From Dryas octopetala (lineage: Eukaryota; Streptophyta; Magnoliopsida; Rosales; Rosaceae): DNA of 64,000 nt. The stretch covers positions 11,139,409 through 11,203,408 of the forward strand of contig OY992839.1 of NCBI GenBank assembly GCA_963921425.1, read 5' to 3'. Below, piece after piece: positions 20,620 to 31,889 of the stretch. A model generated the notes under the pieces. The model was given only the letters and a program-made list of their open reading frames with translations, searched no databases and had not been told where the DNA came from. A program made the translations under genes and the position numbers. How positions within the stretch are numbered: the first letter of the stretch is position 1; every line of letters begins with the position of its first letter.

Positions 20620-21892
20620 GTAATTGGTAATCGTTAACATTGGACCTCTGTTTGGTTCGCATCAACTCCAGAGGCTATCGGATCTGAATAAAGGGACGGA
20701 CCCAAGATTATTTTCAGCATAATTTCATCTCTACTTTTGACATTTTCACTCCTAATTGTTACCAGCCTATTGTGCATATAACTCTCTAACTTTTTCTATA
20801 AACATATAAAATTATTCCTATCATATTTTAACTTCATCCTTTACCGTTTATTTTATATCACATTACTTCCTAAAACTAGCAAGTTTAGTTTGTCTAAGAG
20901 GGATTAGGGTTTATTTTGTATCTATCATTAAATACTTATCCCATTACCTAGCAAGTCTAGTTTCACTAGACTAGTAGGCTCGGCCGAGCCAACACCGATC
21001 ACCGATCATTTGATAGGGACCTAGGGCCAAGATATTAATTAGTAACCATAGTGTCCAAGTTTTAAGGGCTAGAGTAATATACTTTCTTGCGTCCACTAAA
21101 GTGATGATCATCTTAATCGTGGTTGACAAATAATTAATTAATCACTAAATAAATGAAGTTTGAAGTGATAAATTCAAATTTGAATAAATAAATCACTATT
21201 TTGACATTTAATGAGTAAACTTTAGTAACTCAATATTATTTTAAGAATTAATTACCAACTAGTTATTAATATAGTAGTACTTTTTTCTACAATGTTGGAT
21301 AAGTCTAAAGTTCAAAACTCTCATCTCTAAATAAAAATATTCTAGTGATTGCATTTAGAACCTCAACATTATTATAGTGATTGAATTAGGATTATGTAAT
21401 TACTTTACAATGGGAAGTGAATATAGTGCAAAGCAAAAGTAGTGTGGTAAGCTTCCACATATGCACCAAATTTGCGCACGAACTACCAAAGCAATTGCCA
21501 AATATTCTTGTGAGCTTAATACACAAGCTTTGACTTCATGCACAGAACTCAGAAGTCCCACCATTCAAGGAATCTTGCAATTAAAGAAATTAAATGAAAG
21601 TTTCGAACAAAAAGAAACAAAAAGTTACATTCCATCTTCATCATGTCACCTATATATGAAAGAGAGAGTCTAAACTTTTAAGATAATCTTGTCACTGATA
21701 TATGCCTTCCTTCTTCTAGAATCTACCAATCACAACACTCCAATTAAATTGCTGCAGTAAATTAAACTCATCAGGCTCAAAGTCAATATTAATGAATTTA
21801 ATTGAAAGGACATTGTTTCTGCCTTTCTGGAGCCTTCTACTTGAAGTACCTTCTCCACACATCATATAGATTCTCCAACTTTCTTTTCATGC

Positions 21893-21927
<35 letters not shown>

Positions 21928-22021
21928 TACCAGAGCCTAAACCATAAATCCCAATCTCATTGTCTTGACAATAAATCTCTCTCTCTGGTGTTTCTGATAA
22001 ATTGATTTGTGTTGTAGAGAT
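20620..22021. other. Intergenic, upstream of the CYSTM gene
   Basis: AT-rich with no coding region that I can support. A (TA)n run at about 21896-21924 lies roughly 100 bases before the CYSTM start and may include its TATA element. Confidence 0.4.
21896..21924. repeat. (TA)n microsatellite near the CYSTM promoter
   Basis: About 14 TA units, likely overlapping the core promoter of the gene starting at 22022. Confidence 0.85.
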
Positions 22022-23197
22022 ATGAGTGAGCCCAAGTATGGTTACCCTTACCCACCTCAAGGTAACACTTCTTATTTTAACCTTATAATTTCCAAAAATT
22101 AACTATATCTGTATTAATTGCATGCATTTAATTTTAGTTTGTCTTTGTAATTCTGATCTATTCTTTATTAGTATATGGTTAGTTGAACCCTTTCCTTGCT
22201 GATCGATCAGATGTTTTGCTTTGTGTGTGTGTGTGGAATTTGAAGAATATGCGTGTTTCTCTGATAGATAAGTAACAGTTCTCCCCAACCAAATTTACTG
22301 CATCTATATATGGTTTCCTATATAGTATTTTTATGTTTGGACTTCTATTAATAATTACATGATGTTACAAAAATAATTATAGATAGGAGGAATATATCTT
22401 GATGTAATTAGCAAGTGGGAAATGAAAGGCATTTATTAGTCCCTCTAGCTGATAAATTCTCTGCAATGATTAACTAATTGTGGTTTGAGGAATATGATCA
22501 GCTTGCTCAAATATTAATGAAATTATATATTTATTTAAATCATGATCCCAGGACCTTATCAAGGGCCTCCTGTGATGGCTCCTCCACAATATTATGCTGC
22601 TCCACCACCACCACCACCAAAAAGAGAACCAGGTTTCTTTGAAGGATGGTATGTGCTATATGTATAAATCTTCCTTTATTCCATTCTTTTTCTTGCCAGG
22701 CCTTAATTTATTTGCTTTGCTCTAGTACTTGTTTCCTCATCTGCAAGCAATCATAATTAAATATGATTACTTGTAGCAATTAATTAATGTCATTTTTATA
22801 CATACGTACTTATATACAAGGTAATGTCCTCTGGTCGAACAGTTTATATACTATTATGTTGCAGACTGTAAATATAAATTACACATTTTGTTAAGAGTCA
22901 GTTTAATTAGTAAAATATAAATTGGATTAGTTATGTTGTTAAACTATTTTCCAAGAAGATCGACATTATTCTTTATATATATAAACATTATGCATCCACA
23001 TGTTTTCATAAATTCATATATATGCAGTTGTATGTGGATGAATGTGCATAGAGCAATATATATGCGGTATTTTGATTTTAAAGAACAATGATGTAAACAG
23101 TTTGTTGTTTGACTAACTATGCAGCCTTGCAGCGTTATGTTGCTGTTGTCTGTTGGATGAGTGTTGCTGCGACCCCTCCATTATATTTGTTACCTGA
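22022..23197 (+). CDS. Cysteine-rich transmembrane (CYSTM) module protein
   Basis: Three exons, 22022-22061, 22552-22648 and 23125-23197, with GT-AG borders and matching phases (1 and 2), give 69 residues. The N-terminal half is Tyr/Pro/Gln-rich (MSEPKYGYPYPPQG, APPQYYAAPPPPPP). It ends in the CYSTM module FFEGCLAALCCCCLLDECC, then DPSIIFVT. CYSTM proteins are small tail-anchored membrane proteins linked to stress tolerance and metal or redox responses; members form dimers through the Cys-rich segment. The usual plant gene has this exon layout, with the intron just before the Cys cluster. It is too short per exon to appear as a long open frame. The model is complete from ATG to TGA. Confidence 0.92.
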
Positions 23198-23199
23198 TC

Positions 23200-23520
23200 A
23201 TAACTATGACTTAATTAATTTCTAGCTGTACAAATTAAAGGGACTATGTATTCTTTTTGGTTGATGTTTTCATATATATACAAATTGTATTACTAGTGAT
23301 GCAGTACTACTCCATCAAAAAAAACACACACACACACATATGTATGTATTAATGTATGTACAATTGTACAAATGACATCTTCATTAGCCAACTGTTCCAC
23401 CTTGCATCCCCCTCATACGGTGAATTACACCGAACTGAAGCTAGGGTTAAACAGTAAAATAGCAATGCAAAAAAAAAAAAAAAAATCAAAACCCAATCCC
23501 GTTGAAAAAAAATAGAAAAT
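23200..23520. other. 3' flank of the CYSTM gene
   Basis: Likely 3' UTR followed by a (CA)n tract near 23323 and poly-A. No gene. Confidence 0.4.
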
Positions 23521-24290
23521 CAGATCACGTTATCTTTCAATCAATTCACACTACCAACTATTGCACCATAAAAAGAAGACTCTTGATCAAAGTCTAATAA
23601 TTTTGGGATCAGCATTAAGATTGAAAATATTGAAACCGTCTCATTTTGTGCCGTTCCGTCTCGGTAAGTCCCATCTAAAAAAAAAATTTCCCACATCCCT
23701 TCCCGTTCTTAAATATTTGAAAATCATCTTGTTTCATACCGTTTCGAAATAATTTTATTTATTATTTTGAATTTTAAAACTCTTTCTCTCTCTCTAACCT
23801 CAAGCCCGCGCGCGACCCAGCCCAACCACCCATCTCGTCGTCCGACCACTTTCCTAGCGACCCAAGGCCACCGGAGTGACTCCCTCCCACTGGCCATCAC
23901 TTCTCGTCCCTCTCCCTTGCCGGCTGACCACCAACTGCAGCAAATCGAGGCTGAAAAGCCCAGCCCACCGCCGGTTTGAAAATGGTACCGACCCATCCCG
24001 AACCATATGGTATGGGTTTGACACGGTACCATTTCTGAAAAATGGTCATCCCGTCATGATCAAACATTTCGGTCTTGGGAATGGGATGAGGTCAATCCCG
24101 ACCCATCCCATCCCATCCCATCCCATCCCATCCCATGCCCACCCATATCTAATATGATAAAATTGCAACTTATAGTCAATTTCATTTTCTTCAATGTTTT
24201 AAAATACAAATTCTTTAATCTCGTAACCTCACCCACACCATGACACCACCACATTGCCTTTTGGATGAGGAGAGGAAAAAAAAGAATGAA
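23520..24290. repeat. Repeat-derived segment with GC-rich core and (CCCAT)n
   Basis: A CT tract and GC-rich core (about 23765-23985) resemble the cores at 2.6 kb (shared CCCAAGGCCACYGG) and 9.3 kb (shared CTGCAGCAAATYGA). A pentanucleotide run of CCCAT, eight or so units, lies at about 24100-24137. Open frames across it are low complexity. Probably a non-autonomous transposon remnant; its ends were not found. Confidence 0.5.
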
Positions 24291-24299
24291 ACTTTCATT

Positions 24300-26890
24300 A
24301 AGAATTAAAGGATTAAATATGATTAGAGGGTTTTTTAGAAGAAAAATACGGGGAACAAGTATATATTTAGATATGTTTTGGAATAGAAGTCTGGCCTTTT
24401 AAACATAGAGTGCAAATTACAACTTCTGTAAAGCATAAACTACAATGGTCTCTCTATAAATTCTCAAACACTCCTGAAAATCTCACTAATATTCCAACAC
24501 AGGCTAACTAGAGAAAAATAATGAAAGTGCCAATTTTGTTGTAGGGGTGGTAGCAATAATAGTGCTGCTAGGAACTGTAGAGGCAGAATTGTATGTGGTG
24601 GGAGACTGGGAGGCACCTTGGGTTGGGCTGAGCCTCCAAACTGTTTGGGATTGCCCATTTATCAGAATTGGGCGTCAAAACATATGTTTTTCATTGTTGG
24701 AGACATATTAGGTAAACTTCTCTAATTATAAGAAAATTAAGAAAAAAAATATTGAGTAGTTTGATTAATTTCATTTTGATTTTCTTAAGTTATGATGTTT
24801 CCTTAAAAAAAAATATATTTTTGCAATATTTGATGCTAGTTTTTGCTTATTTATATTGGATGTCCTTATTATTTGCACTATTGCAAAATCTAGCATATTG
24901 GGATTTAGCTAATTAAAATTAAAAAAAAGTCTGGATATATATATATATATATATATATATGCAAGTGTTCTATATTTTGTAATGGTCGAGTACTCGAGTG
25001 TTTCTAATCGTACCAACAGTTCTTGCTAGCTATGTCATGATTTTTGAGTTTTGACTTTATTATTAAAATAAATGATATATTTACATCTTTTTGTTGTGCC
25101 AACTTGTTGATCCATTGGGCTGAGTATTGGTATTGGGCTTCATTGGGTAAATAAATGATATATTTACATCTTTTTTTTTTGCTTCATTGATCCAAATTTT
25201 TGTCTTTTCATTCAATTTGGTCTATTTGGACAAAAAAATTAATTAAAAATTCTTATATTTTATAATATTAAATTTAATTAAAAAATTAAAAACTAAAATA
25301 ACTAAAAGAAAAAATATATATATACCAAAATGCAGCACCCCTTACCCAAGTCCTGCCCCACCCTCCTTTAGCCAGCTTCAACATGCCAGCAGCCCATCTT
25401 ACCGCTAGTGACTCTTATCCCTCTCTTTCTCTCACTTCCTCTATCTTTCCCTCTCTTTCTCTCTTGCCGCCGGTATACATGTGTCTTGTGTTGCATTGGA
25501 TCTTTTGGGTTGTTGGATTTGATGCATGGTCTCAGATCTAATGGGTTTTACGTGATCTTGAACTTATGTGGATAAGAGTCCAGAGTTGTATAACTTACGT
25601 GATTTGGTGCAACAGGTGTTGGTTTTTATGTGAATTTGTGTAGATCTTTGCTCCTGAATATTATATTTTTAATTAATAGGGTTTTTTTTTTTAGTTTTAG
25701 AATATTATATTTTTTATTAATTTTTTTACACATGGTAGCTTACATAAGCAAAAAATAGGCTTACAATGGCCATGTAGGTGCCACATCACCAATCTTTTAA
25801 ATACGAGAAATTTTTATTTATTTATTTTTGTTCAAGTGGATGAAATGACAAGAATGCCCGCCCCTGCCACGTCAACATTTTTAATAGTTTAGATGACAAA
25901 ATGGACGAAAAAATGCAAAGTAAGACACGGAGAATAGTAGTAGGTGGTAAAGTAGGACACAGAGAATAGTTATAAGTGGTAAAGTGAGATAAATAAACAT
26001 TTTGGTGATAAAGTGAAAATCAACTCAAACTTTAAGTGATAAAAACACAGCTACGCCTTTGAATTATAATCACTCTTTGTTGCTTTATTAGTCATCTGAA
26101 TTAGCCTTCTTAGATACCATGTCATGAGGATACCATGTTGAATAAGTCATTTGAATTAGCCTTCTTGCATCACTCTTTTGTTGCTGTGTATTATCCTCGC
26201 TCTTTGTTGTGAGGATACCATGTCGTGTTGCTCTTGTGTTCTTGGATAATTCCCTTGGTGTTGTAAACTTGTCAATAAACTCTGTCTTCTCATATGGGGA
26301 TCTTGAATGTGTACTGCTACTTAGTGATAGCAGACAGTTGAAATGAACGGTTGTTCTTTGTTCCTGGCTGGTCATCTTCTAGTATTCTATCGATGAATCT
26401 ATATGAAATTTGTAGATGCTTGAAATTGTAATTTTCCAAGGGTCATTCTAATTTTTGCTGCTATTGCAAATGCAAAATATACGATTGCTCGAACTTATGT
26501 CATTTTTTTGATTTCCAAATTAAATACTCAACAATACCATATCTTGTTCTGAATATATCAGGTACAGGTTGCTGAGAAGGAAAATGATTTTGCAATGAAT
26601 CTTGTTAGTTGATGATTTGAGGAACTTTCGATTGCATTTCTGTGTTCAAAAGGTCCATTTGTTTATGTATGATACATATAGTTCTAGTTAATTGGATAAA
26701 AGAGCCTAAAGAGGTCTCATTTATTTGATTTATTAATGTCTGCATGTTTGACATGATCTAATTGATTTGCCTCATTCCCAAATTAGAAGGTGAATTCGAA
26801 TTTAGGTGTTTCATTTGGTAAGCCTCTCAAGAAATTCCAGTGGTGTACGCATAGATGTGAAAATTCCAGTGGTGTACGCATGGATGTGGA
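24300..26890. other. Intergenic, AT-rich, no gene supported
   Basis: Contains a (TA)n run at about 24938-24960, a 27-bp direct repeat (AAATAAATGATATATTTACA...) at about 25066 and 25148, a CT-rich segment at 25350-25480, and roughly 32-bp imperfect tandem units at about 25915-26020 (AGAATAGT...GGTAAAGT). The open frame at 26088-26375 (-) overlaps a local duplication and resembles no family. Confidence 0.45.
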
Positions 26891-26898
26891 GATTTTAC

Positions 26899-27170
26899 AA
26901 TTTAAATGTATCAATCCACGTATTGGTATAATTAAAATGTGTCAAATTCATGCATTAGTACAACTAAAATGTACCAACCCGCTTGTTGTTACAATTAAAA
27001 TGTACCAATCTACGTATTAGTATAATTTAAATGTACCAATCCACATATTGGTATAATTAAAATGTGTCAAATCTATTCATTGATACATCTAAAAGGTACT
27101 AACCTGCTTGTTGGTACAATTGAAATGTACTAATTTCTCAATTGGTACACATGAAATGTACCAAAAACTT
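26899..27170. repeat. ~33-bp minisatellite with internal palindrome
   Basis: About eight diverged units of the form AATGTACCAATCCACGTATT then GGTATAATTAA. ACCAAT and ATTGGT inside each unit are inverted, so each unit can form a small hairpin. The units are AT-rich and non-coding. Confidence 0.8.
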
Positions 27171-27179
27171 AGGCCGAGC

Positions 27180-27947
27180 ACTCGGACATTTATATATATA
27201 TTTGGTATATATATACATATATTATACCTTAGATGTACCAATCTTATATTTGTGTGGATTTTAAAATTCAAATGTCATAAATTTTGGAATGCCATGATTT
27301 ATCGGTTTAAAGTATATTAAATCATGGCATAAAAGGATATTTAATATCTTACGTGACATAAAAAGACTTGATTAAAAATCTTAAAACACTACCATTTAGT
27401 CTAATGATGGCGTATTCAATTAGGATTTTAAATGACTTTGGTGGAATTGAAAAGTCTTGTGGTATCCCTTGCAAAAAAAAAAAAAAAAAGTATTGTGATA
27501 TTCAATCAAAATTTTTAGAGTTTATAAAAGTCTGATGATATTCAATCAAGATTTGTAAAAAATCTATAATATTCAATTAAGTGAGAGTCTATTCAGGGTG
27601 ATATGGTATTTAAAAAGTCATTGACTTGATTAAATGATAGGCTTTAATAGACTTTCATAGACTTTGGAGTGTAAATTATGTTATGTTCAACTTAATAATT
27701 CTTTAATATTCTCCTGCAGATTTCAAATATTAAAAAACTCTTAAAAACGTGATATTTTTTTAAGAGTGACGCTAAACCCCCTAATCTTATTTCTTTACTC
27801 ACCTCTTAATTTATTTTTTTTAATTACTATATCCTTTTATATTAATTTTCTTTTTGCTAGTCATCATATTTTGTTTTATTAAGAACAACATATAAAGGTG
27901 TTGTCATAGATTAGAGTGTTGCATTTTTATTTGTTCATGGAAGATCG
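27180..27947. other. Intergenic, no gene supported
   Basis: AT-rich DNA with a motif TTCAATCAARATTT repeated near 27500-27570. Similar AAAAGTCTATARA-type phrases recur at 29570-29740 on the other side of the hAT element. Confidence 0.35.
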
Positions 27948-27955
27948 CACATGGT

Positions 27956-29231
27956 TAGGGGTGTGTTTCGGCCGGATCGGATCGGAAATAGGGTGTTCCA
28001 ATTCCAATCCAAAAAATTTTGGAATGAAATTTATGTTCCAATTTCCATTCCAAAAAATCGGAATTTCAACATCTCATTCCGATTCGGAATTTTCGGATTT
28101 CTCGGAATTTTCAGAATTTTTCGGAATATAACATTTTCGGAACTTTCGGATAAAATTTGAAATTTTCGAATAAAAAATCGGAATTTTCACATTTTCATAA
28201 TATTTTTTAGAACATGTTTGGATTTTTTTTTAGAATAATGATGAAATTAACAAACAAACAAAAATTAAAAGACAATAGATTATGATGCATTTCAATATTT
28301 ATATTAAAATGTAATTAAAATATATGTCCAATTTAAAAAGAAAATTCAAAATATTAATTTAAATAACATTTAGAACCATACCATCTCATGCATTACCATA
28401 AAAAAAATCTAGAAAAGAAGGAAAAAAAAAAAGATGCAATTTAGCAAGTTTTTCATTGCTAGATTATGTATGTTAAGAAATAAATTATGTATGATATATA
28501 TTGTGTATGTTTAATGGTATATATTATATATTATAACACACATATTATATAAGAGAAATAAATGTCACTATGAATGTATAATAGGCTTAATAGCACATAT
28601 CTTAGAGGTGGGAGATTAATCTTTGGAGCTCATCCAACATTGTTAGAATAAATGTCATTAGTAGATACATGTTACTCACATATATATATCATGTTTGAAA
28701 TTTTGAAAATAATAAGCTTAAATATTTAGTAATTAGTAATTACAATTGGTGGGATATTCCAGTTGGAATAACTATAGAATTGCTCCATATCTTCAATTCT
28801 CCTCCCTAATAAAAAAAAAATAGTAATTACATGTACGGAAAATGTGGGTGCATGTTTGTGTTACCAACTTACCATTTATGTTATTATGATACACATATAT
28901 TTATAATGTACATATGTTTATATTAATAGTATTAGTCATCTTTTTTAAAATATATGTTATATGTATCATACTAAATAAATGATAAAATATATAATATGGA
29001 ATAAATTGGCATAATTTTGGAAATATTGGATCGGAATGCCTTCGGAACATTTCGGAATTTTTTGGATCGGAATCGGAATTTACATAAACATTCCAATTCC
29101 AATCCAATTTTTTTCGGAATTTTCGGATTTCGGCATTTTCGGATTCAGCAATTTCGGATTCGGAATAAAATTGGAAATTTTCGGATAGGAATCGGTCGGA
29201 TTCGGATTTTCCAATCCAAATCACACCCCTA
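27956..29231. mobile_element. Complete non-autonomous hAT-type element (1276 bp)
   Basis: Ends are perfect 10-bp inverted repeats TAGGGGTGTG, flanked by a perfect 8-bp target duplication CACATGGT (27948-27955 and 29232-29239), the hAT signature. The first and last roughly 200 bp carry dense TTCGGAATTTTCGG and TCGGAATCGGA motifs, typical of hAT subterminal transposase-binding arrays. The middle is AT-rich without a transposase frame, so mobility would depend on an autonomous relative. Open frames at each end (27916-28160, 28901-29263) are translated subterminal repeats. Confidence 0.9.
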
Positions 29232-29239
29232 CACATGGT

Positions 29240-29860
29240 AGAACTAGAGTTCAAAAATTGCATTAAAAGAATGAATATATATATAACCCATCAATGAAAC
29301 CTTTTTTTTTTTCTTTTTAAGGAAATCCACCACTGAAACTTGAAATATGAAAACAAAACACAAATACAATGAGTCAATGAGGAAGAAAAATGTCGTAATG
29401 TCAATATGTAGATCTAACAACATCATTTGGAAAGTATAAAGATTATTTATATGCTTGAGAATCATGAAATAATATGATAAATATATAACCATATAGTACT
29501 GGGGTTGATTAGCAATTAATTAAACTTTATCAAACTCTATATAAATTATTAGAAGTTTAAAATAGTCTATCAAAATTCATGAAAAAAGTCTAATAGACTC
29601 GGTTAAATTCTATATAGAATTTTGGAAAAATTTATGTGGAGTCTAGCTGTCTAGGAAAGTAATTAAAAGTCTATAAATTTTACAAAATTAATGACTTAAA
29701 AAAACTCTAAAATATCAGTGAAGTGAAATTTCATATTGAATACACCCTAAGAATAACTCAGAACCGGACTCTGAGTCCATTTTTTCAATTTCTGTTAGTT
29801 GCATGGTTGGATCAATTGCCACGTGTTTGGTGGTGATCTGTTGAACTAGTGGTAGTAGCT
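29240..29860. other. Intergenic, upstream of the bromodomain gene
   Basis: AT-rich without a gene. The 3' part leads into the promoter of the gene starting at 30014. Confidence 0.4.
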
Positions 29861-29869
29861 CTATAAAGG
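29861..29869 (+). promoter_or_regulatory. Probable TATA box of the GTE gene
   Basis: CTATAAAGG about 145 bases before the ATG, predicting a transcript start near 29890-29900. Confidence 0.55.
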
Positions 29870-29897
29870 GAATCTCACTGTAAGAGTTAGGGCATCA

Positions 29898-29942
29898 ATG
29901 AAATCAAACCCAATTGGATTCCAACATCGTCCGCCGTCTTAG
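29898..29942 (+). CDS. Possible upstream ORF (14 codons) in the GTE leader
   Basis: ATG to TAG encoding MKSNPIGFQHRPPS, ending 71 bases before the main ATG. Because it starts about 30 bases after the TATA box it may be at or just outside the cap site, so its translation is uncertain. Confidence 0.3.
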   Translation: MKSNPIGFQHRPPS

Positions 29943-30013
29943 CCAATCGGAAGGAACCCAATTGGCCGTCGCAGCAGCCCAGAGGCGGAGGCGGAGGAGG
30001 CGGTGGAGGATTC

Positions 30014-31889
30014 ATGGGAAAAGTCCCCTTTTCGAACCGAAACCCTAACCCTAAGCAGCGGCAATTCCAAGTTCACCATGCCGATTTCAATGACGAGTCG
30101 CCTGCCGTGACCCAGACCGCGTCCGACGACGCGTCGTCGATCAACCACCACCGGCGATCGAATACAAACAACAACGTCACCAACAACAATGGCGATTTCA
30201 ACCTCGTTCAGTCCCAATACGTCAGCTTCAACACCGCAAAGTATTCAAGAAAAGAGCTTCTGGAGCTCAAGAACCGTCTTCTCTCGGAGCTCGACCAGAT
30301 TCGTCTCCTCAAGAACAGAATCGAAGCCGGAGACTTCAACCCGAGGCCGGCCCCAAATTCCCAGCCCAAGAAGCCCGTCGCCAACAAGAAGATTGCCGGG
30401 TCGAAGCGTCCTCTTCCGGTCGGAAAGGAGCCGAATTCCAATTCAAAACGATCGCATTTGGAAAACAATGGCAATTTGATGAAGAATTGTGTGCAGATTT
30501 TGTCCAAGTTGATGAAGCACAAGCACGCCTGGATCTTCAACAAGCCCGTCGATGTAGTTGGGATGGGGCTCCACGATTACAACGACATAATCAAGGACCC
30601 GATGGATCTTGGCACTATAAAAACGAATCTTGCCAAGAATTTCTATTCTACGCCATCGGATTTCGCTGCGGATGTGCGATTGACGTTTGAAAATGCGATG
30701 CGGTATAACCCCTCGAGCCACGAAGTCTATGCCTTTGCCGATCAGCTTCGGTCCAGGTTCGAGGAGCTGTACCAGCCTCTGAATGGCAAATCGGGAGATG
30801 TGTCGCGGGGCGATCGGGTTTCCGATGAGGAATTGCAGGCTAGCTCGTGGAACCATGTTGAGCCTGACCCGGTTCCGGTTCCGGTTCGGCCGCCCAGGAG
30901 GGAGGATCCTATGCGGATTGAGAAGAAGTCTGAGCCGGTTCGGCCTCCGGCTCCAGCTCCTGCTCCAGTGCCTCCCCCAGCACCAGCCCCAGCCCCGGTG
31001 ACCTCATCAAACCCGCCATTATCGCAATCGCCAGTGCGTACTAGTTCACAGATGAAGGGGCAGGCCAAGCCGTTGAAGCAGCCAAAGCCAAAGGCGAAGG
31101 ACCCTAATAAGAGGGATATGAGTATGGAGGAGAAGCATAAGTTAGGAATTGGGTTGCAGAGTTTGCCTCAGGAGAAGATGGAGCAGGTTGTGCAGATTAT
31201 AAGGAAGAGGAATGGGCATTTGAAGCAGGATGGGGATGAGATTGAGCTTGACATTGAGGCTGTGGATACAGAGACCCTTTGGGAGCTTGATCGGCTTGTT
31301 ACGAATTATAAGAAGATGGTTAGCAAGCTTAAGCGGCAAGCGCTAATGGTCGGTGGCAGTAACAACAGCAACAGCAACATGACTACTTCGAACAGAGGTC
31401 ACGGGGTAATGGCTGATTGAATTTGGAGTTTTTCTTATAATGGCATTGTCATAATATGCAGTTTACTCAATTTTTTGCTTGTTGGGATTTGTGGTTTTTG
31501 TGTAGGAATTACCTGCCAGTGAGAAAATTGATGTTCCAATAACAGAGCCTAAGAGGCAGAAGAAAGGCGAAGCGGGAGACGAAGATGTAGACATTGGCGA
31601 TGACATGCCAATGAGCAGCTTTCCACCGGTTGAGATTGAGAAAGATGTTGGGGGCCATGCCAGTAGTGATAGTTCAAGCAGCTCCAGCAGTTCGAGCAGC
31701 GGTTCCTCCTCATCAAGCGGTATAATCCCAATCCTTAATTTTGGTATTGGTGTAAAAGAAGTTTATTGTTGCTGAAAATATCAAAAGAAAAATGCTTAAT
31801 TGTTGTTGTGGTGGGTGTGCCTCTTTGCAGATTCAGATTCTGGGAGTTCTTCAGGGAGTGATTCAGATGATGATAACGCACAGTCCTAG
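30014..31889 (+). CDS. BET-type bromodomain transcription factor (GTE family)
   Basis: Three exons, 30014-31405, 31506-31719 and 31831-31889, splice in frame to 554 residues. The bromodomain is at about 155-255 (LMKNCVQILSKLMKHKHAWI, then DPMDLGTIKTNL, FENAMRYNP), with the acetyl-lysine-contacting Asn in RYNP. A proline-rich linker (PAPAPAPVPPPAPAP) follows, and then the NET domain at about 367-445 (MSMEEKHKLGIGLQSLPQEK ... LWELDRLVTNYKK). The C-terminus is acidic and Ser-rich. This is the plant GTE2/GTE7 layout: nuclear readers of acetylated histones that control transcription. The longer first-exon frame ends at a stop at 31420 only if the first intron is retained. A 3' UTR intron is likely at 32023-32128. 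Confidence 0.93.

Noticed and set aside
26899-27170. CRISPR-like array
   Set aside because: Units are contiguous and diverged with no spacers, in a plant nuclear context; it is a minisatellite.
27916-29263. Open frames at both ends of the hAT element as genes
   Set aside because: They are translations of the subterminal TCGGAAT repeats.
30038-30056. Telomere-like AACCCTAACCCTAA in the GTE region
   Set aside because: It is coding sequence (NPNPK) and only two units long; not an interstitial telomere.
30208-31339. Minus-strand frames opposite the GTE gene
   Set aside because: Shadows of the coding strand; splice signals and domains support only the plus strand.
31406-31420. Stop at 31420 as the true end of the GTE protein
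   Set aside because: A good donor at 31406 and acceptor at 31505 lead to a conserved acidic/Ser-rich C-terminus in frame.
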